Assembly (NCBI GenBank): GCA_963920525.1
Contig: OY986438.1
Location: 53,331,753-53,395,752 of the forward strand
Direction of reading: 5' to 3'
DNA: 64,000 nt
Source: Dichetophora obliterata
Lineage: Eukaryota; Arthropoda; Insecta; Diptera; Sciomyzidae
Shown: one piece after another, positions 12,801-24,890 of the stretch
Position numbering within the stretch: the stretch's first letter is position 1
How the letters are laid out: each line of letters begins with the position of its first letter
Notes under the pieces: generated by a model
What the model was told of the DNA's origin: nothing
What the model saw: the letters and a program-made list of their open reading frames with translations, nothing else
Databases searched by the model: none
Made by a program: the position numbers and the translations under genes

Positions 12801-15190
12801 CGTGCTTGGCTACTGATCACAATCAATCTTCATAGATTCCTAGCAGTCGATGCGAATAACAAATAGTATTAATAAAACAACTTTTTCTCATAATAAATGA
12901 TCCATGCTTAATGTTTGGTAACATAAGCTTGTTACCCATGAGATGTTTTATGGCCGCAAAACTTTTGAGTCAGGTTGTTCTTCGGGTAATAAAACTACCA
13001 TGCATATCAAGAAATGAAGATCTGGCTTAAAGTCGTATATCGAGTTCGTCAAGCATTGCTTTGATTTGAATTATGTGTCATCTGCTGCAATGCGATAATC
13101 TTTTAGATACGTGCATGATACGTAAACTCGTTGGGATTTGTATTTCGAACTGCACGTTGAGACGCTGAAACTGTCGTAATGCTGTTTTATCGTTATGCCA
13201 ATCTTCTTGTCTCAACTTCTAGTGGCATTCTAATTCTTGCCTAGCTGCATGTTTGCCAAACCAGTCAACACAGGTGGATGGATTTACGGGATAATGTAAG
13301 GTCTGGAATTAAATGTGCAGATCTTAAGTGTTGTTGATTTATTTATTTATTATTATTTTCTGTATAAATGAGAACAAAATTAGCAAATATTTAAGCCAAA
13401 ACAGCGTTAAGAGACCAGTTTATGACGGTTTTGTACGCGCCCGGAGTATTTTGTATGCACTTTTTATTGTATGGGAAACATTGTAAGATTGATTGGACTA
13501 TACAATAAAATAAAACTTGAATAGTTACCTAATGAAAAAGAAGTTAATATAAATGCTATGTTTATAAGGGGCTAATGAAAGTCCTAAAATATTTGACCTA
13601 AAAGCTCTCTGCAGCCCTGAATATCTTATACAAAACTTAAACATTCAATTAAAGGCCTTACTTAAACAATGAACTTTATTTAAGAAAAAGCATAACCTTT
13701 TCCAAACAAAACAAAAAGTAAAACAAAAATGAAAACTGAAAGCCTTGTAAGGCACTGAATTAAAAACTTTCTGAAAATTAGCTTGCATTCTCTCATTGTG
13801 ATACATCTTCAAAAACTTTCAAAGCAACAAACTTTATGGTATACAAGAACTTTTGATAAAACCACTACAAAAGTCTTGTAACACATGCTAATTTAAGATC
13901 TCACAATTCTGTAAGACTCAAGGGAAAGTGAGTTTCCTCCAAACTCATAAAAATAACTTCAAATATGGGCTTGACCAGGAAGTAGTCATCAGGTCAAAAA
14001 TTAAAGTTGTAATTTTTTATTAACCGCTTATCTGATTGGAATGAACATTTATATTAAGCTGCTTTCAAGTACGTTGAATAACACGAAAGCAGCTAAATAT
14101 AAATATAAATAAGAGTTTTTTGCTTTTACTCCAAAAACAGAGGGCGCTGTGTAGAAATACGATATAAGCTCCTTAACCACTCGTCCGGTTAAAATGAAAA
14201 TGTGCATATCAATTTTCATGTACGTCAAATATTTTGGCGCTATAATTGTAGCTCTATCTCAATCACCAAAGATCGTTGTAGAACAAATTTCTCAAAAACA
14301 GAAAACAATTAATTATGAAATCATTGCTAATTACCTTAAATCCGTGTTTTATGAAAATTCACTTGCATTTTAATAAATTATTAACATATATGGTTAATTC
14401 TTTTACAAACCGAACACCTTTTTGACCGACACATCTCCGATTTTGCTGAAACTTTTTTCAGGGATTCTGTATCGAAAAATGAGGGATTTGTTGGCATATT
14501 TTCGATAAAACAAGTTATCGAAAATTTAAGAAAAGCGAGTTTTTTGGTTTGGAGACTCATTTTTAAAAATGTATAACTTCGGTTCTATTTGAGCTACAAG
14601 CTCAGTCCTTTCTTCACTTTAAAGCCAAAGAACTGAATTTCTAGAAACAAATATTTTTTCACAATTTAATTGTTTAAATAAAATTTTAACAATGGCATCA
14701 TAGCAAGTTTTTTATATTTTTATCGTATTTCCCGTTAAATTTTGCATAAAAAAACATGTTTTCAAAATATGGTACCTTTATTATTACTATTATTTAAACA
14801 TTAATTTATATAGCCCTACACTTGAAGAAACGAGTTTTCGTTAATAAAAAAAATATATAGCTCGGATCAACAAAAACTAAATGTACAAGTTGTTGATAAC
14901 AAAAATATCTACAATTTTGTGTCTTAATGATTCTTATTCCCAAATTTTTTTTTAACAAAAAATTAATTTTTTTGCTTTTTTTGGGTCAAAATTAAAGTAT
15001 TAAAAAGAGACAATTAAATCGATTATTAGGAAAGGATTTTATGGGGTGAAAACTGCAAACGCGTCAAACTATCTACCTTTCAAACCTTTTCCTCCTATCT
15101 ACCTTATTATAAAAAAACGGTTATAAAAATCTTTCAGAGAAACACACTACATATATTTTGTAATTGCAATTTTACAAACCAAATACATAT
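9836..15190. other. 5.3 kb without a recognisable gene
   Basis: The sequence is AT-rich with scattered short frames lacking motifs. Seen but not interpretable: a hairpin with 10-base arms AGCTGCTTTC near 14061-14094; a TTTATTTATTTATTATT run at 13335, possibly a LINE tail; and a minus-strand donor-like CTG|GTAAGTATG near 12590. It could be intron of a host gene whose exons lie outside. Confidence 0.45.
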
Positions 15191-15612
15191 TTACCAATAA
15201 TTTATTTATTTATTTATTTATTTCATTTAAGATCTTAGGACATTAAGATAATATAATCTTATAAAGCTGCCCTAACGACAAAGTGTGTTAACAAGATTAT
15301 GTGAAGATAAATATTTAAACAAAATATAAGTTTTATATAATAAGCTTATACTAACAAAATTCAACAAAATTAAATACAGGTGCAAATTGGCTTAATTGAC
15401 AAAAAATTTAACAAAATTTAATACAATCTCAAATTTTCTTAGTTTATTACAGTTAACAGATATAAGATACAAAAATACAAAATACAATTTATTCAGTTCT
15501 CATAACTAGGAGTTACATTACAGGCAAAAACAAGTTGACATCAAATAACGAATTGAGCATTTAATCAACATAGAAACGACAAATTAGTTGCTTGGTAATA
15601 AGAATACATTAA

Positions 15613-16266
15613 TTACACTTGAAAATAGTTTGATAGGTCCTTCTTGAAAACATTAATATTACTATTACATAAAAAACGAGCAGGAAGCGAGTTCCAAAGT
15701 CTGATTGCATGTATAAAGATTTGACGATCCGACATAAGCGACGTATGCCTTAACTGCACGATATGATTAGAGCGTCCGGAAAAGGTGAATCCCAATCTAT
15801 TATATAAGTACGAAGGTTCATGCGAGTATATTATTTTGTGTAGCAGAGTTAGTGTTTTGAATTCAAGTTGCTGTTCAAAGGTTTTATTAAAAACTTGCAA
15901 GGCAAAGGAAGATACATGACCTGATCTATTTAAGCTAAAAATGTATCTCACAATGTTATTAAACAAAACTCTTAGCTTCTGTTTACTGGTCGAGTCACAA
16001 TTTGCAAATATCTCACTACCATATAATAATGTTGGAATAAGATATGCTTTGGCAAGTGTCATGCGCATTTTGAGAGGAGTGAAATGTTGCGTGGCCCACA
16101 AGGATCGAAGCATACCGTAAAGTTTCCCGACTGTGGTTGTAATGTGATATTTCCATGATAAAGTTCCATCAAATACAATTCCCAAATTTTTTGCTGTAGT
16201 GACGTATTCAATTTCAGTAAAGTTCATTACAACTTTTGGAAAATTAAGCCGTTTTTCTGAGTCCAA
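15613..16266 (-). pseudogene. LINE reverse transcriptase thumb and C-terminal domain
   Basis: This 217-codon open stretch continues the reverse transcriptase from 16227 in another frame. It has the KNLGIVFDGTLSWKYHI segment, which follows the palm in non-LTR enzymes, then PTLLYGSEIF, and a C-terminal block ending in AIRLWNSLP. The block with LRH and RLWNSLP recurs at 44941-45457 in another LINE on the plus strand, so the two belong to related families. It stops at 15613, about 400 bases before the tail, leaving a normal-sized 3' untranslated region. The frame change at 16227-16266 shows the copy is dead. Confidence 0.8.
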
Positions 16267-17352
16267 GCATATATATCACCGAGTTTATTGTTAAGTCTAG
16301 ATACACATTCGGCTATCTGATCACGTCTACAACTTGTATAAATCTGAACGTCGTCGGCGTACATGTGTATTTTGCAGTCACGAAGAACAGTCGGTAGGTC
16401 ATTTAAGTATATTATAAATAAAAGCGGTCCCAGAATAGACCCTTGTGGCACACCTCTTGTCACCGAGAGAAAGTCCGAAAACTTATTGGTACCCCCACCT
16501 GGTTGATGTACTGCTTGTAGTCGATCCGAGAGGTATGATTTTAACAGTTTTACTGCAGTGAAGGAAAAATTGTACATATTAAATAATTTTGTGCACAGTA
16601 TTTTATGGTCAACAGAGTCAAATGCTTTAGAATGGTCAAGGAGTGTCAGGAATGTCACCTCATTTGCTTCAAGCGATACGCGAATGTCCTCTGAAACGTC
16701 AATAAGTGCAGTTATGCAGCTGCGATTTTTCCTAAAACCAGATTGTCGGTCATTGATTATATGATTAGTATATACAATATATATTTATTTATTTGTTTAC
16801 TCATTAGAGATTCAAGTACTTTCGACAAATATGGCAAGATGGCAATTGGACGATATTCTCTATCTGATTTTGGAGTGGGGATTATTTTAGCAATTTTCCA
16901 GCATTTTGGGAATGTTGACGTCATCAGTATTGTATTAAAGACATGCGTAATGTATGGCAATAATTTAGGCAGTATAACTTTAAGGAAGAGTGGGTGAATT
17001 CCATCAATTCCATAAGCATTAGACCTAATACTAAGACATGTCTCCAACACATCTAACTGGTCAACACGACGAAAATAAAACATGCGATCAGAAGACACAA
17101 CTGATCTTGAAGTAAGATATGAATTTTTCTTACAGGATTGAACGGAAGATTAACAAATTTTTTATTTAAGATATTTAGGTCGACATTAATGGTACTACTC
17201 TTAACATTTTTCCCTATACCAATATTGCGAATTTCCTTCCAGGTCTGCTTACTACTTACAGCGTTACTGAACTTACTCTCATAGTAACTAGTTTTAGCGG
17301 CCTTTAGTTCCTTTACAACCTGCCTTCTATGCTCCTTGTAAGTCTCAAGCAA
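16227..17352 (-). pseudogene. LINE reverse transcriptase, fingers and palm
   Basis: Non-LTR reverse transcriptases copy the element's RNA at the nicked target. In order on the minus strand: a linker with conserved lysines (17352-17053), GIDGIHPLFLK (about 17020), EYRPIAILPYLSKVLE (about 16850), DHSKAFDSVDH (about 16630), RGVPQGSILGPLLF (about 16450) and the catalytic MYADDVQIY (about 16360). The YADD box is intact. The region is spread over three frames with breaks near 17080, 16760 and 16230, so no full protein can be made. Identity as a non-LTR reverse transcriptase is firm; the exact clade is not. Confidence 0.88.
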
Positions 17353-17414
17353 ATTATTAATTTTATATCTTTTCCAGCATTTAAAGGCTGCATCGCGTTT
17401 ATCAATTAATTTTC

Positions 17415-17870
17415 TTAGTTTAAGACAAAACCATTGTTGTTGTTGAAGTCTCCAGCTATAATTATATTTTTAAAACTTAAGATAAGTTCTTGTAATGTGT
17501 CAAGCAATGGTTGTATATTGATTGTGCGGTTTGGTCTATATACGCATCCTATGAGAAGGTTTTCACTACAATTCAGCACATTTAGGAATATATATTCGAT
17601 AGGGCTATTACTTGGCGAACTACTGTGAATATAGCAAGATATACCTTCCCTTACAAAGATAGCAACTCCCCCAGCATGACTCTCTCTATCCCTACGAAAA
17701 ATGTTAAAACCATTGACTTGGAACAATCTATCATACATATCTGGGACAAACCAAGTTTCAGACACACATATAACATCAACCCCCAAACCACCAAATAGGT
17801 ACCTAAACTTATCAATTTTCTTAACCAGGCTCTGCGCATTAATATGACACACTTTAAGACCAGACTAAAC
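17415..17870 (-). pseudogene. LINE endonuclease domain (EEP fold)
   Basis: The minus strand encodes the N-terminal half of an apurinic-type endonuclease, the enzyme that nicks target DNA to prime reverse transcription. Visible motifs in order are HINAQSLVKKIDKF, DVICVSETWF (catalytic glutamate), RRDRESHAGGVAIFV, IGCVYRPN and IIIAGDFNNN. The domain is cut after the GDFN motif, so the later aspartate-histidine end is missing, and about 60 bases separate it from the reverse transcriptase linker. It is a decayed part of the same element. Confidence 0.85.
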
Positions 17871-18129
17871 TTTGGAGAGTATACGGATCATATTGTAATT
17901 ACTGACATTAGAACTCGCAATCGTATTAAGTTGTGTATTCAAGCATTGCATTCAAGAAGACATTATTTTGTAACATAAATGATTTTATAAAGTGTAATTA
18001 GATGCAGGTAGAATTGAAAGTAATAAAGTAAGAAATATTGAAGAGTATCTAAGCTCGTAAGCTGAATGTATAAAAGAGAATATAAACTAAGAATAATAAT
18101 TTTAATATAACTTAAAATAGCTTTAACAT

Positions 18130-18624
18130 TTAAGAGAGAGATGCTGCATTCTCCTCTATCCCAAAAAAAGAGTCCAGTTGCTGAATTGATTCAATTTGCA
18201 TTTCTTTTTCCTTCTCTGTTTTTTTAATAAAGACCAAGCCACGCTTAGTAAAAACAGCAAACAGTTGTTTTTGTTTCTTATAGCGGATCGCCGCTCGCAT
18301 TATATTAAAATTTACCTTTGTCAAACATTCATTTATATATATTTCTGCTTGTGAGCCAAAACCAGCATGTGCCAATCGAAGAGATTCCCTGTTTGACCGT
18401 CGGAAAATAGCAGCCGACTTTAGCACAAAGTTTTTATCATAAGGTGTTGCAAGTCTTATGCGAATAGGTGGGCTTACTACAGTACCTTTATTTTGAGTAT
18501 ATGCATACTTTACTCGGTGTGCAGTCTTTACTTCTGGTGGTTCAATGCCAATGGATCTACAAATCGTACTAAAAATTCCGATTAGATCTTCCTCGGGACT
18601 ATATGGAATAAGTAATGAAACCAC
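18130..18624 (-). pseudogene. LINE ORF1 protein fragment
   Basis: This 164-codon frame lies just upstream, in the element's orientation, of the endonuclease. It resembles the ORF1 products of CR1/Jockey-type elements: a segment like IEPPEVKTAHRVKY, then a block like PPIRIRLATPYDKNFVLK and a helix-rich end. These proteins bind element RNA. The start is missing because the element is truncated near 18640, and there is no zinc knuckle in what remains. Assignment rests mainly on position and general resemblance. Confidence 0.6.
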
Positions 18625-18639
18625 AATAATTTTTTTTTA

Positions 18640-19560
18640 AACCACGGCTACATCCCATACAAAGTGAGGTTACCAAAACGGTAAAATCTCTTTAAGTCTC
18701 ACAAAAATGAATCTGGTGACTTAACATTTTGCACGTATGAAATTTGCAAAAATTCCATAAAATCACGTCTACTAAAATACAAAGTGAGTTTACCAAAACT
18801 GTAAAATCTCTTTCAATTCCGCAAAAATTATTCTAATGACTTCAAATTTTGCACATAAGCTTGCACAATTAATATTTACTTTAAAGATGAAATCTGGAAA
18901 AATCGAATGAAAACCACGGCTACCTCCATCTTTACCATCTTTATCTACCTCCAGCTACAAAGTGAGGCTACCAAAACGGTAAAATCTCTTTAAGTCTCAC
19001 AAAAATTAATCTAGTGACTTCAAATTTTGCACGTATGAAATTTGCAAAAATTTAATAAAAATCACGTCAACCTCCCATACAAAGTGAGTTTACGAAAACT
19101 GTAAAATCTCTTTCAATTCCGCAAAAATTAATCTATTGACTTCAAATTTTGCACATAAGCTTTAATAATTAATATGTACGTTAATTAATTGTGATCTTTC
19201 TAAATTTACATGAATTTTATTGCGAGCTTTAGATCAAGTAAGTTTTTGAAGAATATGTATTCTTCGAATAATAATAATTTTCGAAACAGGATGTATAATC
19301 AGCTGTGTGGTTGACTCTATACAGAGTTGTTGTTGTTGTTGCCTTCTTCAAAAACTTACTTCGCAATTAAATTCAATCTAAAGTTCGCAATTAAAATTAT
19401 GTAAATTAATGTGTACTTTAAATATAAAATTTGGAAAAATCAAATCAAAACAACGGCTACCTCCCATACAAAGTGAGCTTACCAAAAAAGTGAAATCTCT
19501 TTCTATTCCGCAAAAATTAACCTAATGTCTTCAAATTTTAACTATCCACTCGATGTTTGC
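18640..19560. repeat. Alternating tandem repeat, interrupted by a small element
   Basis: Units carry CATACAAAGTGAG followed by CCAAAACGGTAAAATCTCTT. They start near 18643, 18763, 18911, 19067 and 19449. Short (about 120) and longer (about 150) units alternate, so the true unit is a dimer of about 270-300 bases. The gap before the last unit is explained by the insert at 19190-19410. Related degenerate units occur at 63540-63900 and singly near 52590. Confidence 0.7.
19190..19410. mobile_element. Small inverted-repeat element inside the tandem array
   Basis: Imperfect inverted arms with TTGCGAGCTTTAGATC and AAGTAAGTTTTTGAAGAA on the left face their counterparts on the right. The centre has CTCTATACAGAGTTGTTGTT. 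The same centre and one arm recur at 56196-56262, and an arm at 53828-53850, so this is a dispersed family. Confidence 0.5.
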
Positions 19561-20392
19561 AATTGAAAACTGAATATTCAAAGTTACGTTATCATAAAAG
19601 TAAAACCTTTTTAAATTCAAAAAAAAAAAAATAATGCTTGAACTAGATGTTGTCCACAAATGCTTTAATAAATAAAAAGGACTGAGTTTCAAATTTGAAA
19701 TATTTGGATAAAAACCGCGACCAATAATAGTGACATCATTAAAATAATAGAGTATTCAAGACTTCAAATAATTAAAAAAAAGGCAGTGGGGGTATGTTAA
19801 CTTTGATTAAGTGGAAGATAATTCCCTATATAATTTTTATTACAACACAAAAGTTTATCACCTTAATAAAACTCCAAAACATTTTCTGCATATCTCCATT
19901 TAATAATTTTATCGTTTTTAATTTTTCAAGATTCCAAAGTTAGAAAAAATGCCCACATGTTGTTATTTTCAATTTGGTTGACAGGAACTGACCACTGAAA
20001 ATAGCATAGTGAAAACCAAGCATATTAGTAGTTTGACTTTTATTTGTGTGCGATTGGTGTTGCGTTGGCTTGTTTTTTCGTGAATATAAAAGGTGTGTGT
20101 TTATAAAATGTTTACAAAAATTAAAAGAATGCATATGCATAATATAGTTATGGATATTAATAACACAAAAAAAAACTGATCACAGAAAATCTAATATTTT
20201 GTGGCAGAAAAATTAAAATGTGCACATAATTGTGGCTTCGTTTAAATTTAAATAAAAATTTTTATAAATATTATGAAAGGTGGAATAAAAGTAAAAGAAC
20301 AAACACCCGTTTTGTAGAACAAAATAAAGAATAGTAAAATTCACATTTGGAATTTAATTACGAAGAAGTTTCATCTTTTACTTTGAAACGTA
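19561..20392. other. No gene recognised
   Basis: AT-rich sequence between the tandem array and the Tc1 element. The minus-strand frame at 19940-20140 has no motif and looks like chance. Confidence 0.5.
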
Positions 20393-22013
20393 CAGTAGTG
20401 CCTCACAAAAGTTTTCGGAATTTTTATATTTTTAATTCATACTAATTTAAATCTTACCATATAAAGACCAATTCAAATAAAAATCAACTAAATTATTTAT
20501 TTTATGTGTACATTTTTATTTTAGCACAAAAAATAAAGCTTAAGAGAAAACCTTAGCTGTAATATTCATATCAAAAACAACATATCAAAAAATTCAGCTC
20601 ACAAAAGTATTCGGAATTTAACATAAAATAATGAAAAAGCAAATAAGATATTAATCTTAATAACGTGTGCCATTGAGCTTAATGACTTCCTTAATGCGAA
20701 TTGGCATCGGCAGAGTCAGCCTTTGAGTTCTTTCAGATGTAATTTTCGCCCATTCTTCTGTTATGACTCCTTTTAATTGTTCCTTTGATGTGATAGGATG
20801 CTTTCGAATAGATCGCTCCAAGTCCGCCCATAAATGCTCTATTGGGTTAAGATCTGGCAACTGAGGAGGTGTTCCCAAAATACTTGGCGTATTGGATAGG
20901 ATCCAAAGTCGTGTATTTTGAGCTGTATGCTTCGGGTCGTTATCTTGTTGAAATAAATAACAACGCCCAAGTTCGGCGCTTGCTTCCAAATTGTCTTTTA
21001 AAATCTGGATATACTGCTGATGGTTCATTTCTTCAGTTATAAACTAGATGTTGCCAACTCCATTTGCACTCATACACCCCCATAGCATGACGTTACCACC
21101 TCCCATCATGTTTCACAGATGGGATTGCATTTTTTGGATACATTTCGGTATGTTTCTTCCTCCACACTTTGCTACCACAATCCGGTCCGAAAATGTTAAA
21201 TTTTGTTTCATCGTTGAATATTACTCTTGACCAAAACTCAGTATCATGATTTTTATATTTTTTTGCAAATTCTATGCGTTTTTTACGATTTTTCACGCTT
21301 ATCATTGGTTTAATACGGGGAGTTTTTCCATTGTAACCAGCAGCTCTGAGCGTCCTCCGAACAGTTTCATCACTGACATGTACATCGTGATATTCTGAAA
21401 GGTCAATGTTAACCTCTACGACAGAAGTACGAGGCTGTTCCTTCATTTTTCTTATTATAACGCACTCGTGCCGAAAACTTAATTTTTTTGGTCTGCCTGA
21501 AGTTTACCAATACTTTGTGAATTCCTTTCTAAAATGCTATGAATGGTGGAAATGCTTCTATTTGTTGAACTTGAAATTTTTTTAAACCTTTTTCCTTCTT
21601 CGCGCATTCTTAAAAATTAGCGGAAAAGCGGACTTTCTACCTATTTTTAGTTATTTTAAAAAAAGTACAGCAAGACAAATTGACTTTGAAAAAACCTAAC
21701 GTCAAATGAATGCACACATGTATAGAAACAAAAGTGATGCCAAATTAAGTGGGATTCAAAAAGGAACATTTAAAACAGGGATCCTAGTGAGCATTTTCCG
21801 AATACTTTTGTGAGTTAGATTTAGACTAATTATTGATTTTAGGTGATTTTGAAGATTTTCTGGTTTTAATTTTTATCTAATTGGTATTAATAAATGTATT
21901 CATATCTGTTGAATATACTTCAGTGAGTTTTGATTAGCAGCCTTCGTTTATATTAAAAAAATTGTGTTTAATTCTGAAAGATTTCTTATTCCGAATACTT
22001 TTGTGAGCTACTG
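20393..22013 (-). mobile_element. Tc1 element, complete ends, 1.62 kb
   Basis: Both ends are present: CAGTAGTGCCTCACAAAAGT on the left and the inverted ACTTTTGTGAGCTACTG on the right, each bordered by TA (20391-20392 and 22014-22015). The core CACAAAAGTATTCGGAAT is repeated about 200 bases inside each end (20594-20611 and 21796-21813). That gives the inverted-repeat/direct-repeat architecture typical of many Tc1 elements. The transposase reads on the minus strand and is disabled. Confidence 0.92.
20657..21640 (-). pseudogene. Tc1 transposase, DD34E, frameshifted
   Basis: Tc1 transposases cut and paste their element at TA sites. On the minus strand one sees an N-terminal helix-turn-helix remnant (REEGKRFKKISSSTNRSIS, about 21610-21550), a GRPKKLS hook, a second DNA-binding part (VSDETVRRTLRAAGYNGKTP), the first catalytic aspartate in IFNDETKFNIFG, the second in FQQDNDPKHT, and the glutamate in DLNPIEHLW. 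The second aspartate and the glutamate are 34 residues apart, as in canonical DD34E enzymes. A frameshift near 21505, an extra G near 21095 and a stop near 21045 break the frame. The C terminus ends at 20657. All catalytic residues survive, so inactivation is fairly recent. Confidence 0.9.
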
Positions 22014-22015
22014 TA

Positions 22016-22877
22016 TGTATGTATATGTTCACCGCGTTACGGAATGAATTCAGTAAGGGTATTCACTTTATTTTGTTACACAATAATAATTTGACATTTT
22101 AATAACTCTAATAATTTTTCTATTATTTATTTCTTTCTGTTATTTTCTATTCACCTACATTTGAAAAAAATTTCGAAAAAACAATGCCAGGAGAATGTCA
22201 AGGCTTGCCACAAATGAGGATGTTTTCCATAGTTTGCTTTCATAATCAGACCTGAAAATCTCTTTGTAAGGAGACATACCAGAAACAAAATACAAAATTA
22301 ACTTCAAGATATTTTAATATTATTAGCAAAATAGCTTATAATGTAAATATTAAAACTAAAAAAAACAAAAACTTTTGGGGGACACCATATTTGAAAAGCA
22401 TAATATAGTTATAAGATTTTAAGCCGCCATTTTGAATTTCAAATTTTTGACTTAAGATTCACAATCAGCGATCCCAAAACCTGTATGACTACACTTTTAT
22501 GCCGATTAGGCAACTCCTTGATGTTTTGGCCGCCTTATGATCAAAATAGGATGTGTAAAAAAATCAGAAAATTAAAAAGAATAAATACAAAATATTGTGA
22601 TAAGATAAATACTGAGTAAAGTGTTCCAAAATTGAAAATTTATTAAATTATTTCAAAATGTTCAAAATTTACAAAACCAATTCGAGTTATTAGCCCACAG
22701 CGTGTTCAGAAATTTTGTTGTGTCACTTGATTTTTTAAATAAAATCCGAATAAGTTGAACAAATATGTTTTTAATTTGGTTTTTCATATTAAAATATCTA
22801 TCTTATAAATTTAAATGCTACTTTTCGAAAACTAAGCTCTTGCCCTATAAAGGGTTAAAGGTGGGAAATAAGGACAT
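22016..22877. other. No gene recognised
   Basis: AT-rich spacer between the Tc1 element and the fold-back hAT MITE. The open frame starting at 22765 runs into the MITE arm and is not a gene. Confidence 0.5.
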
Positions 22878-22885
22878 ATGCTTAT

Positions 22886-23193
22886 TAGGGCGGGTCAAAT
22901 TCTGGCTCAGCGAAATTCGTAAAATACATGTAATTTCAAGACTTTTTCTCCACTACAGCATATACAAATTCTGAAAAAAAGCTGTGCGGACTTTCGTAAA
23001 TAGATTCATACACATACATTCATACATTCATATTTTATAATTGAGAACAAAATCTATTTACGAAAGTCCGCACAGCTTTTTTCAGAATTTGTATATGCTG
23101 TAGTGGAGAAAAAGTCTTGAAATTACATGTATTTTACGAATTTCGCTGAGCCAGACCTCCAAAAAATTCGTCCATACAAATTGACCCGCCCTA
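22886..23193. mobile_element. Fold-back hAT MITE, 308 bp, perfect 8-base duplication
   Basis: The ends are TAGGGCGGGTCAA and its inverse, bordered by the perfect 8-base duplication ATGCTTAT (22878-22885 and 23194-23201). The arms are nearly identical for about 110 bases around a spacer of about 55 bases, so the single strand would form a long hairpin. The left arm lacks about 22 bases present near the right end. No protein is encoded. The 8-base duplication and TAG start point to hAT mobilisation. Confidence 0.88.
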
Positions 23194-23201
23194 ATGCTTA
23201 T

Positions 23202-24890
23202 ATTTAATTCTTTCAAAATACCTTTTATTCCTGTTAACCGAATTAACTAATTTTCCATTTGCATTTTCCCCCCATTGATATTGTTCATCTTGGAACAGAT
23301 AATATCGAAAATTCTTGCTTAGTTAATTCAATTCTTACAAAATTTATCAATTTGTTTACACAAGTCCGTTTATTTTTCAAGGAATCTAAAAGTCATTCGG
23401 CAGCGTTAACCATTTAATTGAGCTGCATATTACGGCACATAAATCAGTTTTTATTTTTGTTTTCCTCTTAAAAGAGTTGAAAAGTGATTTTATTGATGTT
23501 GGTCGTGTTCACAACAAATTCCTAATCACAACAAAATCAAAATTGAATTCTTAAGCAATCACCCAAAACAACGCACCTAAAATCAATTCCCAGTAGGATG
23601 CTATGGCATGGTAAGCACGCAATACATTGAATGTCACCATCATTCAACAATATAATCCCAATAGAAATATCAATTCCAATCCAACAAAAGATACTTCAAA
23701 AGGTTATAAATTAAAAGGTTTCAAAAAGGTTTGCTTAACTTTATTTGAATGCATGTTCAATGTACAACTTAGTTTTACTTAGATGCAGCAGCAGCCCAAA
23801 TAAAATTCTGGCAAAACTCTGACTCAAGGTGCTGAAGCATATGCAGAGGGTTTCTTTTGAACACTCAAAACTATCGTGAAAGTCATCGCTCAAAAATAAC
23901 CTGATTTCACTTGTAAGAGATATATTAGAGGTGAAAAAAATCAGTTTATCTTTCATTAGAAAATATATAAAAGTGTAAGAATGGCATAAGACACAAAAAC
24001 AAATGTACAGTATATAAAAGAGCATCAAATAGAACTTAAGTCTCGCATTCGTAGAGCAATCAATGACCGCAATCTGGCCAAGCATCAAATCTTTCTTGGC
24101 TGGCAATGAGCTTCACTAGGCTGCGGGGATGTTGGCCAAGAACATCTTTCGTATTGTTGGCTACGCGGGTAATAAAAGTGATATCTCTTATTTCCTTTAG
24201 TAAATCCCAATGCCACAAGGAGCAACGATTTCAGCTAAAGATTTATGTCCTGAATTTTCCCTTTTGTTGCGATGCTGACATTTTTTCCATTATTACACTT
24301 TTTTTTCTTTTTATTATTTTTGTTTAAATCGATGAACTCAGAAGCTTGCGTTTCAATTTTGTGTGACCCCTGGCCGTGCAACTCGATGTGCATCCTGGCT
24401 GGAGGTCTTCAAGTCATTTTAAGTAAATTGTTTTATTATTTTTTTTATATAAATTAAAGCGTTATCAAAACAACTTTATCAATAGATTAATGTCACCCTC
24501 AAAATAAGCGCTCTGGCGTCTTCAGGAAGGACCACCCTTGTATCAACCGATGAAGAGGTCTGAACATTTCTCCACAGCAGTAGAAAAGAATACAATTATA
24601 TAATGAACTTTACCAATTATCCAACAAAGCACTTCATACATGCTCAAAATAGTTATCACATTTTCTGGCTATTCTAACTTTAATAAGTTGTCAGTCGTGG
24701 AAGCAAAATGCTAAGCCTCTATAAAAATCTGTTTTTAATAGAATTTACATATCTATGCTCGTATTTAGACATACGTATTCTGTTTTAATAGAGTGTTACC
24801 GCTGACGGTTTTTTTTTAATAAAACACATATAAATTAACCGAATGATCATGTTTTTTGTTTATTTTAAAGTTATTGTTGTTGTTAGGTTA
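23202..24890. other. No gene recognised
   Basis: Short frames on both strands (for example 23741-24106 minus and 24106-24327 plus) are hydrophobic and low in complexity, with no motif. Nothing here supports a coding or RNA gene. Confidence 0.45.

Larger units (their letters stand above)
15192..18640 (-). mobile_element. 5'-truncated non-LTR retrotransposon
   Basis: Reading on the minus strand, the order is an ORF1 fragment, an endonuclease, a reverse transcriptase and a C-terminal domain, ending in an (AAAT)n tail at 15197-15224. No RNase H is seen. This order and the RLWNSLP motif near the C terminus fit the CR1/Jockey group. Several frameshifts and stops break the reading frames. The 5' end stops abruptly at about 18640, where a tandem repeat begins. 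Confidence 0.8.

Noticed and set aside
13335..13360. 3' end of another LINE
   Set aside because: Only a TTTATTTATT-type run is present; no coding or 3' region similarity could be recognised.
18640..19560. CRISPR-like array
   Set aside because: Units are long, diverged and without spacers, and the genome is eukaryotic; it is an ordinary tandem array.
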